A stretch of DNA of 33,758 nt, taken from positions 1-33,758 of the forward strand of contig JAPLFD010000013.1 in the NCBI GenBank assembly GCA_026390835.1. Direction: 5' to 3'. Below the pieces are notes generated by a model. That model was not told where the DNA came from. It saw only the letters and a list, made by a program, of their open reading frames with translations, and did not search any database. The position numbers were made by a program, and so were the translations under genes. Below are positions 26,374-33,758 of the stretch, piece after piece. Position 1 is the first letter of the stretch, and every line of letters starts with the position of its first letter. The DNA comes from Sphingobacteriales bacterium (GTDB lineage Bacteria > Bacteroidota > Bacteroidia > Sphingobacteriales > Sphingobacteriaceae).

Positions 26374-26496
26374 ATTTTTTTATGAAGTTAATAAATTGCT
26401 AACGCTTATTTAAGAGTATAACGTATTTAACCTTTCATACTTAAGGAATTGACTTCCGATTGACGTTTTGAAAAGAGATTAGCGCACAAAAAGCTA

Positions 26497-26504
26497 TATA
26501 TTTG
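26497..26504 (+). promoter_or_regulatory. -7 box for mnmA
   Basis: TATATTTG is a full match to TAnnTTTG, ending 7 bases before the ATG at 26511. A TTTTG at 26466-26470 is 26 bases upstream, longer than usual for a -33 box. The in-frame TTG at 26502 is part of this -7 box. Confidence 0.65.
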
Positions 26505-26510
26505 CATCTA

Positions 26511-27599
26511 ATGAGTAAGCACGGCAGAATTTTAGTCGCCATGAGTGGTGGTGTAGACAGTTCAGTAGCATCGGTGATGTTGCACGAGCAGGGCTATGAA
26601 GTGATTGGACTTACCATGAAAACTTGGGATTATGCTTCTGCTGGCGGCTCTTCCAAAGAAACGGGTTGCTGCAGCTTAGATAGCATTAACGATGCCCGTT
26701 CTTTGGCCGTAGGTTATGGCTTTCCACACTATATTTTAGATATCCGCGAAGAGTTTGGTGATTTTGTGATTGATAATTTTGTAGATGAATACTTAGCCGG
26801 CCGCACCCCCAACCCCTGCGTACTCTGCAATACCTATATTAAATGGGAGGCCTTGCTAAAACGTGCAGATAAGCTCGATTGTGAATTTATTGCTACTGGT
26901 CACTATGCTAACATTCGTAAGCAAAATAGCGGACGTTACGTAATTTCTAAAGGAAAAGACGAGCATAAAGATCAATCGTATGTACTGTGGGGCGTTTCTC
27001 AAGAAAATTTAGCCCGTACAAAATTTCCTTTGGGCAGCTATGCAAAATCAGAAATTAAACAAATGGCCCTCGATATGGGCCAAGTAGAATTGGCCAACAA
27101 ATCAGAAAGTTACGAGATATGTTTTGTACCCGATAACGATTATCGTGCTTTTTTACGCCATAAAGTGAGCGATTTGGATGAACGTATTGGCCCTGGAAAT
27201 TTCGTTTTAAGTAATGGAAAAGTGGTAGGCAAACACTTGGGCTATCCGTATTATACTATTGGACAACGCAAAGGTTTAGGAATTGCTCTTGGCGAACCCA
27301 TGTTTGTTACTCGTATTTTACCCGAAAGTAACACGGTTATGTTAGGCACTCAAAATGAATTGGAACAAGCTAGCGCACGAGTAAAAAACCTCAACTTGGT
27401 GAAATATGATTCTATTTTAAGTCCGTTAGAAGCCGTTACTAAGGTGCGTTATAAAGATGCGGGAACCTTAAGTACTATTGTACAAGAAGGAGAAGAATTA
27501 AAAATCGACTTTCACCATGCCGTTACAGGTATAGCTCCAGGACAATCGGCGGTATTTTACGAAGGTAACGATTTATTAGGTGGTGGATTTTTGATGTAA
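26511..27599 (+). CDS. mnmA: tRNA-specific 2-thiouridylase MnmA
   Basis: This cytoplasmic enzyme of 362 residues makes 2-thiouridine at position 34 of tRNA-Lys/Glu/Gln. The PP-loop SGGVDSS is at 12-18. The two catalytic cysteines are Cys103 in NPCVLCN and Cys204 in YEICFVPDN, close to the E. coli positions 102 and 199. A GHYA segment and a C-terminal beta-barrel region with PGQSAVFYEG complete the family pattern. I use ATG 26511 and not the in-frame TTG 9 bases upstream, which lies in the promoter. The mRNA leader would be only 0-3 bases. It is transcribed divergently from the DUF4197 gene and probably alone. Confidence 0.97.
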   Translation: MSKHGRILVAMSGGVDSSVASVMLHEQGYEVIGLTMKTWDYASAGGSSKETGCCSLDSINDARSLAVGYGFPHYILDIREEFGDFVIDNFVDEYLAGRTPNPCVLCNTYIKWEALLKRADKLDCEFIATGHYANIRKQNSGRYVISKGKDEHKDQSYVLWGVSQENLARTKFPLGSYAKSEIKQMALDMGQVELANKSESYEICFVPDNDYRAFLRHKVSDLDERIGPGNFVLSNGKVVGKHLGYPYYTIGQRKGLGIALGEPMFVTRILPESNTVMLGTQNELEQASARVKNLNLVKYDSILSPLEAVTKVRYKDAGTLSTIVQEGEELKIDFHHAVTGIAPGQSAVFYEGNDLLGGGFLM

Positions 27600-27642
27600 A
27601 CTTCAATATCCAAAAAAATATTCGTCCAAAACAGCACCTAAT

Positions 27643-27673
27643 TTTGCATTCCTTATTATAATGTCTTTATTTG
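27643..27673 (+). promoter_or_regulatory. Promoter of topA
   Basis: TTTG (27643-27646) is followed after 19 bases by TTTATTTG (27666-27673), one mismatch to TAnnTTTG. The predicted start near 27678 leaves a leader of about 17 bases before ATG 27695. Confidence 0.6.
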
Positions 27674-27694
27674 CACAAATTACATTTCTATCCA

Positions 27695-30043
27695 ATGGCT
27701 AAAAATCTATTAATAGTTGAGTCACCGGCCAAAGCCAAAACCATCGAAGGATATCTGGGCAAAGATTTTCTGGTAAAATCGAGCTACGGACATATCAGAG
27801 ATTTGGTAAAAACCGACGAAGCTATTGATACCGCCCATAATTTTGAACAGAAATATGAAGTTCCAACCGATAAAAAGGCAATCGTAAGTGAACTTAAGAA
27901 ACTAGCCAAAGAAGCCGAAATGGTGTGGCTAGCATCCGATGAAGACCGCGAAGGAGAAGCCATTTCTTGGCACTTATTTGAAACCCTAGGCCTTAAAGAA
28001 GAAAAAACAAAACGCATTGTATTTCACGAGATTACCAAGCCGGCAATTTTAAAAGCCATTGAAAGTCCACGAACCATTGATTATAATTTAGTGAATGCCC
28101 AGCAAGCACGTCGGGTCTTAGACCGCTTAGTAGGTTTTGAGCTATCACCTGTACTTTGGAAAAAAGTAAAACCTTCCCTATCTGCCGGCCGCGTACAATC
28201 GGTTGCCGTACGTTTAATTGTTGATAGAGAGCGTGAGGTGAATCAATTTAATGCAGAAGCTGCTTTTAAAGTAGTGGCCATTTTTTCTACCGATAGCGCC
28301 AAAGAATTATTTAAAGCCGAATTAGGCGAACGTTTTAGCCAAAAAGGAGAAGCGGAACAGTTTTTAAACGATTGTAACACCGCCATTTTTACCATTACTA
28401 GCTTAGAAACAAAACCCAGCAAACGGAGTCCGTCTGCACCTTTTACCACCTCTACCCTACAACAAGAGGCTAGCCGTAAATTAGGTTTTTCAGTTGCACG
28501 TACCATGTCGGTAGCACAAAAACTATACGAAGCAGGTAAAATCACCTACATGCGTACCGATTCAGTAAACTTATCGGATACTGCCTTGGGTGCAGCAGCC
28601 AATGAAATTAACTCGTCTTTTGGCGAAAAATACCATCAAGTACGAAAATATAAAACCAAATCGGCCGGTGCACAAGAAGCACATGAGGCCATTCGTCCAA
28701 CCTATTTTGAGGTGCATACCCTAAACGGCGATCCTTCAGAAAAACGCTTGTACGAATTAATTTGGAAACGAGCTATTGCCTCTCAAATGGCCGAAGCTCA
28801 ATTTGAAAAAACAACCGCAAAAATTAGTATTTCTACCCGTAAAGAAGAATTAATTGCTCAAGGTGAGGTGTTAAAATTTGATGGTTTCTTAAAAGTATAC
28901 ATGGAATCTTCAGACGAAGAGGACGATACAGAAATTACTGCAGAAGACAGCAAGCAAGAAGCTATTTTGCCTCCATTGGCAAAAGGGCAAATCCTTAACC
29001 TCGTTGAATTAACGGCTACAGAACGTTATTCTCGTCCGCCTGCCCGTTACACCGAAGCCAGCTTGGTAAAAAAATTAGAGGAATTGGGTATCGGCCGCCC
29101 TTCTACCTATGCGCCAACCATTTCAACGGTACAAAACCGTGGATATGTAGTTAAAGAAGATAGAGAAGGTAGAACCCGCAATTATGAGATAGTAACGCTT
29201 AAAGGCGGAGCTATTAGCGGCGAAACACGTACAGAGAATACTGGAGCAGAAAAATCAAAATTATTTCCTACTGATATTGGTGCCATTGTAAACGATTTCT
29301 TAGTTGAACATTTTAAAGGCATTGTTGATTTTCACTTTACTGCCAAGGTGGAGAAAGAGTTTGATGATATAGCACAAGGTTTAACCAATTGGACAGCCAT
29401 GTTGCGTAATTTCTATGACCCTTTTCATGCAGAAGTACAAAATACGCTAGACAATGCTGAACGGGCAAACGGAGGCCGTGAATTAGGCATCGACCCGGTT
29501 TCGGGTAAAACCATTTCGGTGCGTATTGGCCGTTTTGGACCTTTTGTACAAATTGGAGATACCGAGGGTGAAGAAAAACCACGTTACGCCAGTTTACGTA
29601 CGGGGCAAATGATGGAGAGCATTAGTCTAGAAGATGCCTTAGAACTGTTCAAATTACCTAAAACACTTGGCCAGTTTGAAGATAAAGATATGGTGGTGGC
29701 AATTGGCAAATTTGGTCCATATGTACGCCATGATGGCGCTTTTTACTCTATTCCAAAAGAGTTTGACCCACACACGCTAGAAGAAGCTAAGGCTATTGAA
29801 ATTATCCAAGAAAAGCGGCAAAAGGATATTGATAAACTAATTAGAACCTTTGACGAAAACCCAGATGCCCGAATCGAAAACGGACGTTGGGGGCCCTACA
29901 TCAAATTTGGTAAGCTAAACATCAAAATACCAAAAGATAAAACGCCCGAAAGCATTAGCTATGCCGAAATATTGGTTTTAGCCGAAGTTGCCGAAAAAGA
30001 GCCTAAAAAAGGCGGAGCTAAACGATTCGCCAAGAAAAAATAA
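27695..30043 (+). CDS. topA: Type I DNA topoisomerase TopA
   Basis: This 782-residue type IA topoisomerase relaxes negative supercoils. The Toprim domain begins LLIVESPAKAKTIEG with Glu9, and has Asp82 and Asp84 in SDEDREGEA. The active-site Tyr295 is in GKITYMRTDS. The central RYTEASLVKKLEELGIGRPS motif follows. The C-terminus lacks the Cys4 zinc fingers of the E. coli enzyme. Instead it has three repeats with GRFGPFV (612), GKFGPYV (671) and GRWGPYI (730), spaced 59 residues apart, and a Lys-rich tail. ATG 27695 is chosen over a TTG 24 bases upstream that overlaps the promoter. The next gene starts 12 bases after its stop. Confidence 0.97.
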   Translation: MAKNLLIVESPAKAKTIEGYLGKDFLVKSSYGHIRDLVKTDEAIDTAHNFEQKYEVPTDKKAIVSELKKLAKEAEMVWLASDEDREGEAISWHLFETLGLKEEKTKRIVFHEITKPAILKAIESPRTIDYNLVNAQQARRVLDRLVGFELSPVLWKKVKPSLSAGRVQSVAVRLIVDREREVNQFNAEAAFKVVAIFSTDSAKELFKAELGERFSQKGEAEQFLNDCNTAIFTITSLETKPSKRSPSAPFTTSTLQQEASRKLGFSVARTMSVAQKLYEAGKITYMRTDSVNLSDTALGAAANEINSSFGEKYHQVRKYKTKSAGAQEAHEAIRPTYFEVHTLNGDPSEKRLYELIWKRAIASQMAEAQFEKTTAKISISTRKEELIAQGEVLKFDGFLKVYMESSDEEDDTEITAEDSKQEAILPPLAKGQILNLVELTATERYSRPPARYTEASLVKKLEELGIGRPSTYAPTISTVQNRGYVVKEDREGRTRNYEIVTLKGGAISGETRTENTGAEKSKLFPTDIGAIVNDFLVEHFKGIVDFHFTAKVEKEFDDIAQGLTNWTAMLRNFYDPFHAEVQNTLDNAERANGGRELGIDPVSGKTISVRIGRFGPFVQIGDTEGEEKPRYASLRTGQMMESISLEDALELFKLPKTLGQFEDKDMVVAIGKFGPYVRHDGAFYSIPKEFDPHTLEEAKAIEIIQEKRQKDIDKLIRTFDENPDARIENGRWGPYIKFGKLNIKIPKDKTPESISYAEILVLAEVAEKEPKKGGAKRFAKKK

Positions 30044-30055
30044 GCTTTTTGCACG

Positions 30056-30463
30056 ATGAAAAAAGATATTCTGCATCCGCTCGTGGAAGGCATTTCTATC
30101 GCCGTAGTACTTGAAAGCGAAAACCCAGAGGGCCGTAACTGGAAAGTATACCTCCTAAACCAGCGTAACGAAGCTATTGACACCGTATTAATTGCCTCTA
30201 CAGGTTATGGAACACTTCATGGTAAAGAGGTTAAAACCTCTACCCTACGCCACGCTTTAGGAACCGTAGCAGCACATACTGCCGTAGCTGTAGAACTCAT
30301 AGATGAGGCTGTTTTTGGCTTAGCAAATGAATATTGGGTAAGTTATTATAAACACAATAATTTATACGATAAGAAGTTTGTATTTATGCCCGAGAGCATT
30401 GTTGAAAGCAATTTAATTCGCATTCCGTTGGTAAATAAACCCGGAGTAATGATTGGGCAATAA
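30056..30463 (+). CDS. Small cytoplasmic protein of unknown function
   Basis: The 135-residue product has no signal peptide or membrane segment and I do not recognise its family. It reads like a compact alpha/beta or beta-rich domain: a predicted strand around GISIAVVLES, a WKVYLLNQ strand, a TVLIASTGYGTLHGKEVKTST turn-rich part, a hydrophobic AVAVELIDEAVFGLANEYWV segment and a final VFMPESIVESNLIRIPLV. It starts 12 bases after topA and ends 35 bases before the PolB-type exonuclease gene, so all three may be one transcript. Codon use is like its neighbours, which supports a real gene. No function is proposed. Confidence 0.82.
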   Translation: MKKDILHPLVEGISIAVVLESENPEGRNWKVYLLNQRNEAIDTVLIASTGYGTLHGKEVKTSTLRHALGTVAAHTAVAVELIDEAVFGLANEYWVSYYKHNNLYDKKFVFMPESIVESNLIRIPLVNKPGVMIGQ

Positions 30464-30498
30464 ATGCATCTCTGAAAAAATAAGTTTAATTTAACCTC

Positions 30499-31212
30499 AT
30501 GTTGCAGCTAGTAAATTTAAAAAACGTATTGGTACTCGATGTAGAAACGGTACCCCAATATGCTTCTGCAGCAGAAATTCCAGTTAATTTATTAGAACTT
30601 TGGGCGCACAAAACCCGTTTTATGCGTAAAGAGGGAGAAACACCCGAAGAATACTATTCCAAAGCCGGTATTTTTGCCGAATTCGGTAAAATTATCTGCA
30701 TTTCTTTCGGCATGTATATTAAACGCCAAGGCAAGCTGAGTTTCCGCATCAAATCTATTGCCGGCCACGATGAAAAAGAGATTTTAAGCGCTTTTATCGA
30801 AATTATTAAAAAACAACCTGTCAATGTAATGCTTTGTGCGCATAATGGCAAAGAGTTCGACTTCCCTTACCTCTGCCGCCGTATGCTAATACATGGCTTA
30901 GAAATACCTGCTTGTTTGCAAATAGCCGGCAAAAAGCCATGGGAAATTAATCACCTAGATACCATGGAATTGTGGAAGTTTGGCGATTATAAAAACTACA
31001 CTTCCCTACATTTATTGGCAACTATTTTCGGTATTCCGAGCCCTAAAGATGATATGGAAGGAAGCGACGTGCACTGGGTATATTGGAAAGACCAAGATTT
31101 GCAGCGCATTCAAACCTACTGCCAAAAAGATGTGTTAACTACCGCACAGCTCCTACTTCGGTTTAAAGGACTACCAACTATTCCCGATGAAGCCGTGAGT
31201 ATTGTGAGTTAA
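30499..31212 (+). CDS. PolB-type 3'-5' exonuclease (DNA_pol_B_exo2 family)
   Basis: A stand-alone DEDD nuclease domain of 237 residues, related to the exonuclease domain of family B DNA polymerases. ExoI is LVLDVETVP with Asp14 and Glu16, ExoII is in MLCAHNGKEFDFPYLCRRM, and ExoIII is YCQKDVLTTAQLLLRF (DEDDy type, Tyr then Asp). It has no polymerase part. A role in DNA or RNA end trimming is likely, but the substrate is not established from sequence. It sits between topA and the RNase R gene, 35 bases after the unknown gene and 81 bases before rnr. It is the second DEDD nuclease in the window, unrelated in type to the one near mutS. Confidence 0.9.
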   Translation: MLQLVNLKNVLVLDVETVPQYASAAEIPVNLLELWAHKTRFMRKEGETPEEYYSKAGIFAEFGKIICISFGMYIKRQGKLSFRIKSIAGHDEKEILSAFIEIIKKQPVNVMLCAHNGKEFDFPYLCRRMLIHGLEIPACLQIAGKKPWEINHLDTMELWKFGDYKNYTSLHLLATIFGIPSPKDDMEGSDVHWVYWKDQDLQRIQTYCQKDVLTTAQLLLRFKGLPTIPDEAVSIVS

Positions 31213-31293
31213 AATGCGTTTTTTCTGTTAATTTTTCGTGAAATCTACCTGAGCAATTAGCCAATACCTCCGAAATTTGGTACCTTAGTTTAC

Positions 31294-33426
31294 ATGTCTA
31301 AAAAAGCCCATCATTTTAAAGAAGTTTTAACGCAACTGATTGTAGAAATTTTTCAAAAATCAGGCCAACAACTCCTAAACCCAAAACAAGTTTCTGCAAA
31401 ACTTAAATTAGACGATGCAGATGCTCGGGAAACTATTGCGCAGATTCTGCGCAACGAGGTTAGAAAAGGAACTTTGAGAGAACCAGAACGTGGGCGTTTT
31501 CAATTAAAAGAACTTAAAACATTTGTAACAGGACGGGTTGATTTAACCACCGATGGTTCGGCCTTTATTATTACCGAAGACGAGTTTGAAGCGGATATTT
31601 ACGTTGCTCCACGCAAATTACGCAATGCGCTGCATGGAGATACTGTACAAGTTTATGTGTACGCCAAACAAAAGGGTGGTCGCAAAAAAGAAGGTGAAGT
31701 TGTAGAAATAGTAGAACGTGCCAAAATGGATTTCACCGGAATTGTGAAACTATCGGATCGTTTCGCCTTTTTTGTACCCGATGACCGCAAAATGCAGCAC
31801 GATATTTTTATACCGCTGACGGATTTAAATGGGGCAAAAGACAATGAAAAAGCCATTGCCCACATTAGCGAATGGCCCGAAGGAGCCAAAAACCCTATCG
31901 GTAAAATTATACACGTTTTAGGAAAACAAGGCGATAACAATGCCGAAATGAACGCTATTTTGGCTGATTTTGGTTTTCCTCTAGCATTTCCAAAAGATGT
32001 AGAGGAAGCAGCCGAGGCTATATCAGAAACAATACCTGCTGCAGAAATAGCCAAACGTCGCGATTTTAGAAAGGTTCTGACATTCACCATCGACCCATTT
32101 GATGCTAAAGATTTTGACGATGCGATTTCTTTCCAAAAATTACCCAACGGAAACTACGAAATTGGTGTACATATTGCCGATGTATCGCATTACGTACTCC
32201 CCGATTCAGCTTTAGATGTAGAAGCCTACGATAGAGGAACCTCGGTATATTTGGTAGATCGGGTAATTCCGATGCTTCCTGAACGCCTTTCTAACGGATT
32301 GTGTTCGCTACGCCCTAACGAAGATAAATTGTGTTTTTCGGCAGTATTTGAGCTCGATGAAAAGGCAAACATCCATTCCGAATGGTTTGGGCGTACCGTA
32401 ATTCACTCCGATAAACGCTTTGCCTACGAAGAAGCCCAAGAAATTATAGAAGGAAAACAATCCGATTATTCGGAAGAAATACTCAAACTAAATGAACTAG
32501 CCTATATTTTACGGGAACGTAAATTTAAAGCCGGTGCCATTAGCTTCGAATCTGCAGAAGTAAAATTTAAACTCGATGAGCAAGGAAAACCCATTGGCGT
32601 GTATGTAAAAGAACGCAAAGATGCACACAAACTTATTGAAGATTTTATGCTCTTAGCCAATCGAAAAGTGGCTGAATTTGTGGCTAAAAAAGGTCAAGGG
32701 AAACATAAATACACTTTTGTATACCGTGCCCACGATTCGCCAAAAGAAGAAGCTTTATTAAACTTTGCACAGTTTGCATCCAAGTTTGGCTATAAAATAA
32801 ATACCCAATCCGATAAAACCATTGCCTTCTCCTTAAACGCATTATTGGTAGATGTAGAAGGTAAAAGTGAGCAAAACGTATTGACGCAATTGGCCATCCG
32901 ATCTATGGCTAAAGCCATTTATACCACCAAAAAATCGAGCCACTATGGCTTGGCCTTTGAGTATTACACCCACTTTACTTCTCCCATTCGGCGCTACCCA
33001 GATGTGATGGTACATCGTTTATTGGCCCACTATTTAACCGATGACTCATCCGGAAATGCTGAACATTACGAAAAATTGTGTGTTCACTCTTCGCAAATGG
33101 AAAAACGAGCAGCCGATGCAGAACGTGCATCAGTAAAATATAAACAAGCAGAATACCTGCAAGATAATGTGGGCAAAGAATTTGAAGGTATTATTTCGGG
33201 CGTAACCGAATGGGGTATGTATGTAGAATTAGTAGAAAATAAATGTGAAGGAATGGTTCGTTTACGTGATATTAGCGATGATTTTTATGTATTAGATGAA
33301 AAAAATTATTGCATTATTGGGCAGCGTAAAAAACGCAAATACCAATTAGGCGATCGTATAAGCATTAAAGTTAAAAAAGTAGATCTATCGAAACGTCAAA
33401 TTGATTTTTCGTTAGTAACCCAATAA
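31294..33426 (+). CDS. rnr: Ribonuclease R
   Basis: This 710-residue RNB-family 3'-5' exoribonuclease degrades structured RNA. An N-terminal helix-turn-helix-like region (about 1-65) is followed by two cold-shock-type domains (about 75-215). The catalytic RNB domain contains FTIDPFDAKDFDDA with Asp267, 270, 273, 275 and 276, and later a THFTSPIRRYPD motif. The C-terminal S1 domain spans about 624-710 and contains FEGIISGVTEWGMYVEL. The very long Lys-rich tail of the E. coli enzyme is absent. The start at ATG 31294 is preceded by TACCTTAG, a weak -7 candidate. The prenyl synthase gene starts 7 bases after its stop. Confidence 0.96.
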   Translation: MSKKAHHFKEVLTQLIVEIFQKSGQQLLNPKQVSAKLKLDDADARETIAQILRNEVRKGTLREPERGRFQLKELKTFVTGRVDLTTDGSAFIITEDEFEADIYVAPRKLRNALHGDTVQVYVYAKQKGGRKKEGEVVEIVERAKMDFTGIVKLSDRFAFFVPDDRKMQHDIFIPLTDLNGAKDNEKAIAHISEWPEGAKNPIGKIIHVLGKQGDNNAEMNAILADFGFPLAFPKDVEEAAEAISETIPAAEIAKRRDFRKVLTFTIDPFDAKDFDDAISFQKLPNGNYEIGVHIADVSHYVLPDSALDVEAYDRGTSVYLVDRVIPMLPERLSNGLCSLRPNEDKLCFSAVFELDEKANIHSEWFGRTVIHSDKRFAYEEAQEIIEGKQSDYSEEILKLNELAYILRERKFKAGAISFESAEVKFKLDEQGKPIGVYVKERKDAHKLIEDFMLLANRKVAEFVAKKGQGKHKYTFVYRAHDSPKEEALLNFAQFASKFGYKINTQSDKTIAFSLNALLVDVEGKSEQNVLTQLAIRSMAKAIYTTKKSSHYGLAFEYYTHFTSPIRRYPDVMVHRLLAHYLTDDSSGNAEHYEKLCVHSSQMEKRAADAERASVKYKQAEYLQDNVGKEFEGIISGVTEWGMYVELVENKCEGMVRLRDISDDFYVLDEKNYCIIGQRKKRKYQLGDRISIKVKKVDLSKRQIDFSLVTQ

Positions 33427-33433
33427 AGAGTAC

Positions 33434-33758
33434 ATGCATACCATTGAAGAACTACAAGAACTGCTAGCAAAAGCAGTGAGCGCAAAAAAATATCCCAACC
33501 ACCCGGCCGAATTGTACGAGCCCATCAGCTACATCATGGCCATGAGTGGTAAGCGCATGCACCCCGTATTATTATTAATGGGCTGTGTACTTTTCAAAGG
33601 CGATATTAAAAAAGCCATAGATCAGGCATTGGCCGTAGAGGTTTTCCATAATTTTACACTTATACACGACGATATTATGGACAAAGCTCCCCTACGTCGT
33701 GGCAAGCAAACCGTTCACGAAAAATGGAATGCCAATATTGCCATACTTTCTGGGGATG
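33434..33758 (+). CDS. Polyprenyl diphosphate synthase, 5' part (cut by window end)
   Basis: An open frame from ATG 33434 runs off the window after 108 codons. It reads as the start of a trans-isoprenyl diphosphate synthase (FPP/GGPP/longer). The GKRMHP motif is at about 39-44 and the first Asp-rich motif is Asp79-Asp80-x-x-Asp83 in HDDIMDKAPLRRGKQ, which binds the allylic diphosphate through magnesium. The second Asp-rich motif lies beyond the window. Chain length cannot be decided. In these bacteria it would feed menaquinone or undecaprenyl/carotenoid supply. Only 7 bases separate it from rnr, suggesting one transcript. Confidence 0.92.
   Translation, partial: MHTIEELQELLAKAVSAKKYPNHPAELYEPISYIMAMSGKRMHPVLLLMGCVLFKGDIKKAIDQALAVEVFHNFTLIHDDIMDKAPLRRGKQTVHEKWNANIAILSGD

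Noticed and set aside
31653-32147. 164-codon open frame antisense to rnr
   Set aside because: It lies fully inside the clear RNase R gene, is rich in Ser/Pro-type shadow composition and has no recognisable domain.

Overview
The window looks like ordinary core chromosome of a member of the Bacteroidota, probably an environmental Sphingobacteriia/Chitinophagia-type bacterium; the order is inferred, the phylum is well supported. Support comes from the phylum-specific promoter -7 box TAnnTTTG in front of tRNAs, the SRP RNA and several genes, a MurF-alanine racemase fusion, a zinc-finger-free TopA with repeated C-terminal domains, and DUF502 and DUF4197 proteins. Base composition is AT-rich (roughly 40% GC by eye). 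I see no transposase, integrase, phage gene, CRISPR array or recognisable defence system.

Layout. 1-470: three tRNA genes on the minus strand (Arg-TCT, Pro-TGG, Ser-GCT), each with its own -7 box, with a terminator between Pro and Arg. 471-2552: membrane HD-domain phosphohydrolase (PgpH-like). 2699-8598: thiolase, a secreted protein of unknown function, dipeptidyl peptidase IV and a POT-family peptide transporter; the last two form a peptide-use pair. 8718-11437: polyprenol-phosphate mannosyltransferase-like enzyme, ruvB and queG, closely packed. 11439-16199 (minus): galM, mutS, a 39-residue membrane protein and a DnaQ-fold exonuclease with an ExoX-like tail; the last three are packed within 6-9 bases of each other.

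16291-19803: SpoU-type RNA methyltransferase, the SRP RNA gene, transaldolase-like aldolase and an OPT peptide transporter, closed by a bidirectional terminator. 19869-22916 (minus): murF-alr fusion followed by a DUF502 membrane protein. 22979-23743: recX, then tRNA-Gly(GCC) and tRNA-Leu(TAA). 23889-25643: arsenic-resistance operon arsR-acr3-arsC with a visible operator over the promoter. 25633-26373 (minus): DUF4197 protein. 26511-33758: mnmA, topA, a small unknown protein, a PolB-type 3'-5' exonuclease, RNase R and the first third of a polyprenyl diphosphate synthase cut by the window end.

The most useful results are corrections and hidden genes rather than a new system. (1) An SRP RNA lies at 16872-16968 under a spurious upstream extension of the aldolase frame. 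(2) Four genes have an upstream in-frame TTG that is really the end of the promoter's -7 box, so their starts should move downstream; two of the corrected transcripts would be leaderless or nearly so. (3) A 39-codon membrane-protein gene sits between mutS and an ExoX-like exonuclease. (4) The arsR promoter carries a perfect 6-bp inverted repeat over its -7 box.
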